Assembly: GCA_964405325.1 (NCBI GenBank)
Contig: CAYONM010000012.1
Span: forward strand, 1-36,890
From: CAYONM01 sp964405325
Lineage (GTDB): Bacteria; Planctomycetota; UBA11346
Direction: 5' to 3'
Length of the DNA stretch: 36,890 nucleotides
Under the pieces are notes generated by a model. The model was not told the DNA's origin, searched no databases, and saw nothing but the letters and a program-made list of their open reading frames with translations. The position numbers and the translations under genes were made by a program. Positions 32,209-36,890 of the stretch are shown piece by piece (within the stretch, counting starts at the first letter, position 1; every line of letters begins with the position of its first letter).

Positions 32209-33261
32209 ATGCCACGCTGCTTGCTCTTGCTCACCGTGTTCGTGCCGTTGGCCCTCAGTGCTGACTGGATCAATATCACTCGGCCATGGCTTGATGATCT
32301 GCCGGGTTGGATCCCAGGCACCAATGTCTATACGGCTCGTTGCGGTAATTTGGCCTGTGATCCTCGTACCGGTGATGTGTACCTGGGCCTGCCGGTGATC
32401 AACGGCATCTGGAAAAGCATCGATGCAGGCGAAAACTGGACACGCATAGATGAAGACACCTATCAGGGCCGAAATTTTGGTGGCAACAGCTATCAGTTGG
32501 ATCCGGCTTCCGGTGGCCTCGTGTTCTTTGCCCTGCATGCCGGCTACCGGGATGAAGCCGGCGAGAAACACACGCTCAGGCCTGGTTGCTTGCTGACCAC
32601 TGATGGCGGTGAGACCATCCATACCTTCGGCGCTCCCGATTCCGGCGGTAAAGGCGGTAAGGGGCGGCACGATGGTTTCACTTGGGGTGTGGTGGATTGG
32701 ACCGAACAACCGCCGCACCGCTTTTTTACCAAGGAACATCACACCAAGCCGGGTGATCTCTGGTATTCCGATGATGCAGGTGTCAGCTGGCGGCCGGTGG
32801 AGATGCAAGCCAATGCCGTTGGCATGGTTAATGGCGACATCCTTCTGGCCGGAGCCGAGAACGGTATTTATCGTAGCGGCGATGCCGGGATGAGCTGGGA
32901 AAAGGTCAGCGATCTGGTGGTGGGCAATCGCATCACCCATCGCTATGGTGATCAGGTGTTCTGGACCGCAGGCAATGCCGTCATCGTTACCACTGATGGA
33001 AAAAACTGGCAAACCTGGGGTAGCGAGCTGCCTGGCGCGATCACGTTCGGACCGTATTTCGGCCGGAACCCGCGCGAAGCGATGGTGGTGTCCAGGGACG
33101 GGTTCTTTGTGACCGACGATGCTGGCGTGACCTGGGACAAGGTCGCGGATTATCGAGGATTCCAACGTGCGGGCTATGCCTGGGATCCCGGTCGTGGCAT
33201 TATCTATGCAGGCGGACAGAACGCGGAAAACGACTACTTCAAGTTATACTATCGCGACTGA
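32209..33261 (+). CDS. Exported BNR/sialidase-type beta-propeller protein
   Basis: A 350-residue protein with a signal peptide (MPRCLLLLTVFVPLALSADW, cleavage likely after LSA). The rest contains repeated Asp-box-like motifs typical of BNR repeats: SIDAGENWTRI, TTDGGETIH, YSDDAGVSWRPV, RSGDAGMSWEKV, TTDGKNWQTW and VTDDAGVTWDKV. These form propeller blades in sialidase-like and photosystem-assembly-like proteins. Catalytic sialidase residues (FRIP, Arg triad) are not seen, so it is more likely a binding or polysaccharide-related propeller. The ATG at 32209 follows AAAGGA. Its 3' end overlaps the convergent transporter gene by 13 bp. Confidence 0.82.
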   Translation: MPRCLLLLTVFVPLALSADWINITRPWLDDLPGWIPGTNVYTARCGNLACDPRTGDVYLGLPVINGIWKSIDAGENWTRIDEDTYQGRNFGGNSYQLDPASGGLVFFALHAGYRDEAGEKHTLRPGCLLTTDGGETIHTFGAPDSGGKGGKGRHDGFTWGVVDWTEQPPHRFFTKEHHTKPGDLWYSDDAGVSWRPVEMQANAVGMVNGDILLAGAENGIYRSGDAGMSWEKVSDLVVGNRITHRYGDQVFWTAGNAVIVTTDGKNWQTWGSELPGAITFGPYFGRNPREAMVVSRDGFFVTDDAGVTWDKVADYRGFQRAGYAWDPGRGIIYAGGQNAENDYFKLYYRD

Positions 33262-34229
33262 TCTGGCGTGGCGGCAGCCCGCAGGCGCGGTACCAGGGCT
33301 GCAGCAACCAGCAGTTGCAGCGGATAATAGATCAGGATCGGTAGGCTGATCACAGCCAGTGCCGGATGACTACCGAGGGTGATGGCGATCAATGGCAAGC
33401 CGAAGGCCAGAGTCTTTTGGCTGCCGCAGATCAGCGCGCTGATGCGATCCGCCGAAGTCAAACCAAAGCAGGAGCATCGTGCGGCAAACCAGGGAATGGC
33501 GAGGAAGAGCGCGTGTAGCAGCAGGCAGATGGCCAGCGTTCCCAGCAGCAGCCCAGCATCCAACCCGGCCTGATCGAAGGAGCGATTGAAGGCCAGAAAG
33601 ATGATGCCCAGCAGCAGCACCTGGCTGATTTTTCCGAGCGATTTCAGGAAGCCGGGCGGAAAGGCGTGCGCCAAGCTGAGCCGCAGCAGCTGGCCGATCA
33701 CCAGCGGCAGCAGCACCAACAAGCCCAATTTCTGGAACACCGGTAAAAGCGCGATCTCCGCCTGCGCCGTCTGCGCGAATGCGATCAGATAGAGCGGTGT
33801 CAGCACAACGCCAATCAGGTTGCCAAGACTGGCATTGATCAGCGCCGCTGCCTGATTGCCGCCGGCGGCAGCGGTCAGCGCGACGCAGGAGGTGATGGTG
33901 GTGGGCAGCGCCCCCAGGAGGAACAAACCCAGACGCAGATTCGCGTCCAGGCCCACAACGATCCAGATCTGATCCAAACCCAGGCACAGCAGGGGCGCAG
34001 CCACCAGGCTGCACCCTTGAATCAAGGCATGCAGCCGCCAATGCCGCAAGCCGGACAGCAGCTCCCGGGTCCGGATCGCCAGCCCACTGGCCAGAAAAAT
34101 GGCCGCAACCAGGGCCGATTTGATCAACCCGGCCCCGCCCTGTTCGGCCCAGCTGGGCAACAAGCGCGCGGCGACCAGAACCACGGCCATGCCCAAGAGA
34201 AACCAATGTCGTTGCAACCAAGCTGCCAT
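33249..34229 (-). CDS. BASS-type (bile acid:sodium symporter-like) transporter
   Basis: A 326-residue membrane protein with about ten helices. It fits the SBF-like branch of the bile acid:sodium symporter superfamily: GLAIRTRELLSGL, GALPTTITSCVALTAAAGGN and LICGSQKTLAFGLPL carry the conserved helix-break and sodium-site regions. Substrates in this branch are organic anions and are not predictable here. The start at 34229 (MAAWLQRHWF) precedes the first helix; the open frame runs upstream to 34349 through a repeat-like stretch that is probably not translated. Confidence 0.85.
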   Translation of the reverse strand: MAAWLQRHWFLLGMAVVLVAARLLPSWAEQGGAGLIKSALVAAIFLASGLAIRTRELLSGLRHWRLHALIQGCSLVAAPLLCLGLDQIWIVVGLDANLRLGLFLLGALPTTITSCVALTAAAGGNQAAALINASLGNLIGVVLTPLYLIAFAQTAQAEIALLPVFQKLGLLVLLPLVIGQLLRLSLAHAFPPGFLKSLGKISQVLLLGIIFLAFNRSFDQAGLDAGLLLGTLAICLLLHALFLAIPWFAARCSCFGLTSADRISALICGSQKTLAFGLPLIAITLGSHPALAVISLPILIYYPLQLLVAAALVPRLRAAATPDQSR

Positions 34230-34271
34230 ATCCCGATTCCAAGAAAAACCCAGAGCGAGGCAACCGCCGAC

Positions 34272-34329
34272 CCCGGGACCGCCGGCGTCCCACCTGCCCA
34301 GCCCGGAACCGCAGGCGCCTCGCCTGCAG
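34272..34329. repeat. Two tandem GC-rich intergenic units
   Basis: CCCGGGACCGCCGGCGTCCC... (34272-34301) and CCCGGAACCGCAGGCGCCTC... (34302-34329) are diverged copies of one unit of about 28-30 bp. Translated, they give AGVPPA/AGASPA-type peptides that I know as frequent spurious peptides from PVC-group genomes. Confidence 0.6.
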
Positions 34330-34345
34330 CTCTTGACATGCCGAA

Positions 34346-34516
34346 TCACGATAAGAGATCACAAGGCCGCAAGCCCAGCTCTTCGCGGACCACCCGATGG
34401 AATTGGGCATAGCTGCCAAATCCGGCTGCGAGGGCTGCCGACAACAGGGTCTGTCGGTCGTCGAGTGTCTGATCCAATAAAGCCTGTAGCCGCTGCAGAT
34501 TGCGGAAGCGGGCCAG
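34346..34516 (-). pseudogene. AraC-family regulator, C-terminal fragment
   Basis: Only the second helix-turn-helix of an AraC DNA-binding domain is recognisable: LLSAALAAGFGSYAQFHRVV followed by REELGLRPCDL. The first helix-turn-helix and sensor domain are missing. The homologous part runs into sequence that on the other strand encodes a UroD-like fragment, so the 5' part was lost at a junction near 34516. Confidence 0.7.
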
Positions 34517-34522
34517 GTCCAG

Positions 34523-34888
34523 ATGGGCATGACCGATCTTGGTGGCGTCTTCGATATCTTGTCGACCGTTTTGCCGGGTGAGGAATTGTTGCTGGCGCTT
34601 TATGACGATGCGGATCTGGTCCTGCAGCATGCCGCCAGCATCGAAGCGGCCTGGTGGCGCATGTACCAGTTGTTGGATGACGAGTTGCGCCTCGGTGGCA
34701 ACCCCGGCTGGTCCGACTGGTCTGGCATCTGGGCGCCCGGCCGTAGTTATATTTTCCAGTGTGATTTCGCCTACATGATCGGCCCGGAGATGTTTGGCCG
34801 TCTCATCATGCCGGAATTATCACGCAGCTTCGCCAAGCTGCCCTTTGCGGTCTATCATCTGGATGGGGTCGGCCAGTTGGCGCAGTAG
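34523..34888 (+). pseudogene. UroD-like protein, internal fragment
   Basis: The frame encodes the middle of a uroporphyrinogen-decarboxylase-like (COG0407) protein: MGMTDLGGVFDILSTVLPGE, LLLALYDDADLVLQHAAS, then SGIWAPGRSYIFQCDFAYM and GPEMFGRLIMPE, ending AVYHLDGVGQLAQ. In relatives the next residues would be HLD and a further C-terminal portion of about 100 residues; here TAG follows at 34886. The N-terminal half is also missing. It is not a recent copy of the intact UroD-like gene at 35105. Confidence 0.75.
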
Positions 34889-35108
34889 CCATCGCTGGGA
34901 TGATCTGCCACATGTGCAGGGGCCCACCGGCTGGATGCTGGAGCCAGGTTTGCAGGGGCGGTATCGCGATCAAGCGGTGTCAATCTGTTTGCCACCGGGC
35001 GGCGCCTTGTTGTTTTCGGCGGACACCCTGCACTTCACTGCCGCCAATAGCTCTGATCAATCGCGTCGCGCCGTACAGTACCATTATATTCCGGAGGCCC
35101 AGCAATGA
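34884..35108 (+). pseudogene. Phytanoyl-CoA dioxygenase (PhyH)-family C-terminal fragment
   Basis: In the frame one base ahead of the UroD-like fragment, the sequence continues as the end of a PhyH-type Fe(II)/2-oxoglutarate oxygenase: SSHRWDDLPH (from the usual PGSHR), then PPGGALLFSADTLHFTAANS with the distal iron-binding His, and RRAVQYHYIPE. The N-terminal two thirds, including the HxD motif, are absent. Its stop TGA overlaps the ATG of the next gene (ATGA), so it was once translationally coupled to that gene. Confidence 0.7.
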
Positions 35109-36211
35109 GCATCTGGAATCGTCAACAATACCTGGATTTGATGCAATTTAAACCGGTGCCACGACCGTTCTTCGCTGAATTGTTTGGTCCGCTGGTTGGC
35201 CTGGAGGAGGAATGGCAGGCCCAGGGTGCCGGCCCGACCGAGCTGGACCTGAGCACCTTTGGTTTTGATGGCGTGCAGCGGCGTCGGGTACCCATATATA
35301 CGGGTATTTTTCCTTGGCGGCAGAAGCGAGTGATCAGTGAATCTGATACGGAACTCATCCAGGAGGACCACTACGGTCGCCGGATGAAGCTGTGCAAGGG
35401 GTTTGCGACCATTCCGCTGCCACAATCGCATCCAGTGGCAGATATGGACGACTGGATGGGACTGCGCGACCGGTATTGCTTTCATGCGGGGCGTTTGGAA
35501 CCGGATTGGGATCAGCCGGTTGCGGCGGATACCATGAGCGTGCTGTACATCCCCGGTGGTTTTGACGAGCCGCGTCAGTTGCTGGGGGAAGAGGAGCTCT
35601 GTTGTGCCGTCTATGAACAGCCAGAATTGATCCATGACATGCTGACTGTCATTGGCGATCAGATCGTTTTGGTGCTGCAGCGTTTGATCCAGGCGGGGGT
35701 CCGCGTTGATCAGATATCCATCCACGAGGACATGGCCGGCAAGAGCGGTCCGCTCTTCGGCCCGACCCAGATCGAGACCTTTTTGCAGTCGTATTACCAG
35801 CGTGTCTGGACCCAGGCCCAGGAGGCGGGGGCGCAACTCTTCAGCCAGGATTCCGATGGCGACATGCGCCCGGTCATCGACGCCTTCAAGCGCTGCGGCG
35901 TAAACGTGATGTTCCCCTGCGAGCCGGCAGCGGGCATGGATATCACCACGATCCGCGCCGAGCATGGCAGCAGCCTGGCCCTGGCTGGCGGTATCGACAA
36001 GCATGTGCTCCGACAGGGCCAACAGGCCATCGACGTTGAGTTGGAGCGGAAACTGATCCCAGCGCTGCATAGCGGCTGCGTCTTCGGCCTGGACCATCGC
36101 ATCCCTGGCGGTATGCCGCTGGACGCCTATCGCTACTACGTTCGCAACGCACGCGAGCGCTTGGGTCTGGAGCCGAATCCAGAGCCTGGCTGGCAGCGGA
36201 TGGCGTTTTGA
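35105..36211 (+). CDS. Uroporphyrinogen decarboxylase-family protein (methyltransferase-like)
   Basis: A 368-residue TIM-barrel protein of the UroD/MtaA/CmuA superfamily. Family segments: VLYIPGGFDEPRQLLGEEEL, HEDMAGKSGPLFGP, FSQDSDGDMRPVID, FPCEPAAGMD and LAGGIDKHVLR. Heme-pathway UroD has different N-terminal substrate residues; this group more often transfers methyl groups to or from corrinoid or thiol carriers, or is uncharacterised. The ATG at 35105 follows GGAGG and overlaps the stop of the PhyH fragment by 4 nt. No corrinoid protein is nearby. Confidence 0.85.
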   Translation: MSIWNRQQYLDLMQFKPVPRPFFAELFGPLVGLEEEWQAQGAGPTELDLSTFGFDGVQRRRVPIYTGIFPWRQKRVISESDTELIQEDHYGRRMKLCKGFATIPLPQSHPVADMDDWMGLRDRYCFHAGRLEPDWDQPVAADTMSVLYIPGGFDEPRQLLGEEELCCAVYEQPELIHDMLTVIGDQIVLVLQRLIQAGVRVDQISIHEDMAGKSGPLFGPTQIETFLQSYYQRVWTQAQEAGAQLFSQDSDGDMRPVIDAFKRCGVNVMFPCEPAAGMDITTIRAEHGSSLALAGGIDKHVLRQGQQAIDVELERKLIPALHSGCVFGLDHRIPGGMPLDAYRYYVRNARERLGLEPNPEPGWQRMAF

Positions 36212-36293
36212 TTTTTTCCCAACAGCTTTTGGCTTGCAGGTCCACAGGAGCTTTCTAGGTTCCTGCCCCTCGCAAACGATGCGACCTACGCCG

Positions 36294-36367
36294 TACCCCA
36301 TGGTGTAAAGGTAGCACAACAGATTTTGGTTCTGTTAGTCGTGGTTCGAATCCACGTGGGGTAACCA
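36294..36367 (+). tRNA. tRNA-Gln (anticodon TTG)
   Basis: Acceptor TACCCCA pairs with TGGGGTA; the anticodon arm is ACAGA-TTTTGGT-TCTGT with TTG at positions 34-36; the T arm is CGTGG-TTCGAAT-CCACG; discriminator A and CCA are encoded. All stems pair fully. Confidence 0.95.
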
Positions 36368-36373
36368 TGTAAG

Positions 36374-36408
36374 GCCCTTGTAAGACACAACTTACAAGGG
36401 CTTACTTT
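36374..36408 (+). terminator. Intrinsic terminator after tRNA-Gln
   Basis: GCCCTTGTAAG and CTTACAAGGGC form a perfect 11-bp stem with a 6-nt loop, followed by TTACTTTTT. Confidence 0.85.
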
Positions 36409-36486
36409 TTGGCTGACTTTTCCATGCTGCCGCAATTCGACCTCAAAAGGTTGTCAAAAGCCCCATAAAAGTGGAATGAAAGTGGA

Positions 36487-36840
36487 ATGGAGCGGGGTCA
36501 TGGCCAAGCATCAAGGCTGGCAGCCAGCGCCCTGATCGAATCAGTCGACAAGGTCGACCAGCTGACCACCATCGACCAGGCCCTGTCGGCTTTGATCGGT
36601 CGGACCAAGGAATTGATGCGGGCGCAAAAACTACAGACCGCCCTGGTCGGCGGTACCACCGACGAAGTCAACAACCAGGGCGACGCCGTCATCCAGACCG
36701 ATGGTCTCTGGCAACGGCTAAAAGGCCGTGTAGCAGGTCTATTCCAGAATCTGAAGCAAGACGCCAGTGCCTGGGTGGATCCCGCGATCGCTATGTTCGA
36801 ACAGCGTACACCGTTGCCAGACTGTGTCCCTAGCAAGTAA
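36487..36840 (+). CDS. Hypothetical helical protein (117 aa)
   Basis: Codon use (GC-rich third positions) from about residue 15 onward looks genuinely coding: ALIESVDKVDQLTTIDQALS, LIGRTKELMRAQKLQTALVG, LWQRLKGRVAGLFQNLKQDA. It is predicted helical, without membrane segments or known domain. The start is uncertain: the ATG at 36487 lacks a clear ribosome site and the first 12 residues look atypical, so the gene may be 5'-truncated. AAAGTGGAATG is directly repeated just upstream (36468-36490). The TAA stop (36838-36840) abuts element B. Confidence 0.5.
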   Translation: MERGHGQASRLAASALIESVDKVDQLTTIDQALSALIGRTKELMRAQKLQTALVGGTTDEVNNQGDAVIQTDGLWQRLKGRVAGLFQNLKQDASAWVDPAIAMFEQRTPLPDCVPSK

Positions 36841-36890
36841 GGGCCCGTCAATAAATAAAGGTAGCGTCTCACTTGATCTTTTGCCGCCCT
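36841..36890. mobile_element. Element B, second copy (cut by window edge)
   Basis: Fifty bases identical to the reverse complement of 6893-6942, beginning GGGCCCGTCAATAAATAAAG. Directly outside is TAA, the complement of the TTA found outside both ends of the first copy, supporting TTA/TAA as target. Confidence 0.85.

Noticed and set aside
35084..36319. 411-residue frame antisense to the UroD-like gene
   Set aside because: The opposite strand encodes a clear family member with a good ribosome site; this frame also runs into the tRNA.

Overview
Likely host. The window is a GC-rich, densely coded chromosomal segment from a flagellated Gram-negative-type bacterium (flgK, flgL, an MreC-like protein, a tRNA with encoded CCA). 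A tandem GC-rich unit at 34272-34329 resembles intergenic units I know from Planctomycetes-Verrucomicrobia-Lentisphaerae/Kiritimatiellota genomes. Pyrophosphate-dependent sugar enzymes, UroD-like, PhyH-like and AraC remnants and a GH28-like protein fit such a host, but the phylum assignment is a low-confidence inference.

Layout. (1) 1-6111: a tandem-DbpA-domain protein divergent from flgK-flgL, then a receiver-PP2C phosphatase. A 163-bp palindromic element sits exactly in the flgL stop codon. (2) 6108-8897: a frameshifted AraC gene, a second small inverted-repeat element, a PfkB-like protein lacking its catalytic Asp, and a divergent pair of tiny genes around three operator-like boxes spaced exactly 33 bp apart. 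(3) 8963-12028: rpiB, an SGNH hydrolase, a small membrane protein and pgi, with overlapping or closely spaced genes. (4) 16991-12476, minus strand: a signalling operon of histidine kinase, receiver, FHA protein, degenerate receiver with zinc ribbon, and a second CheY-like receiver. (5) 17111-22614: an MreC-like protein, an exported protein of unknown function, and two different PPi-type phosphofructokinases in tandem. (6) pnp (minus), and divergent from it a 1157-residue protein that I assign to PPi-dependent PEP carboxykinase. (7) 29054-36840: accessory genes (GH28-like, flavoprotein, TauE-type exporter, beta-propeller, BASS-type transporter), a scar made of three truncated genes (AraC, UroD-like, PhyH), an intact UroD-like gene, tRNA-Gln(TTG), and a small hypothetical gene whose stop codon abuts another copy of the second element.

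How the genes work together. The strongest theme is pyrophosphate-centred central carbon metabolism. Pgi, two PFKs with the GGDD/PKTID signature of PPi use, RpiB and a probable PPi-PEPCK lie within about 20 kb. The second theme is regulation: two separate receiver-based signalling loci, one next to flagellar genes. The third is small non-autonomous elements that have inserted at stop codons without changing the proteins.
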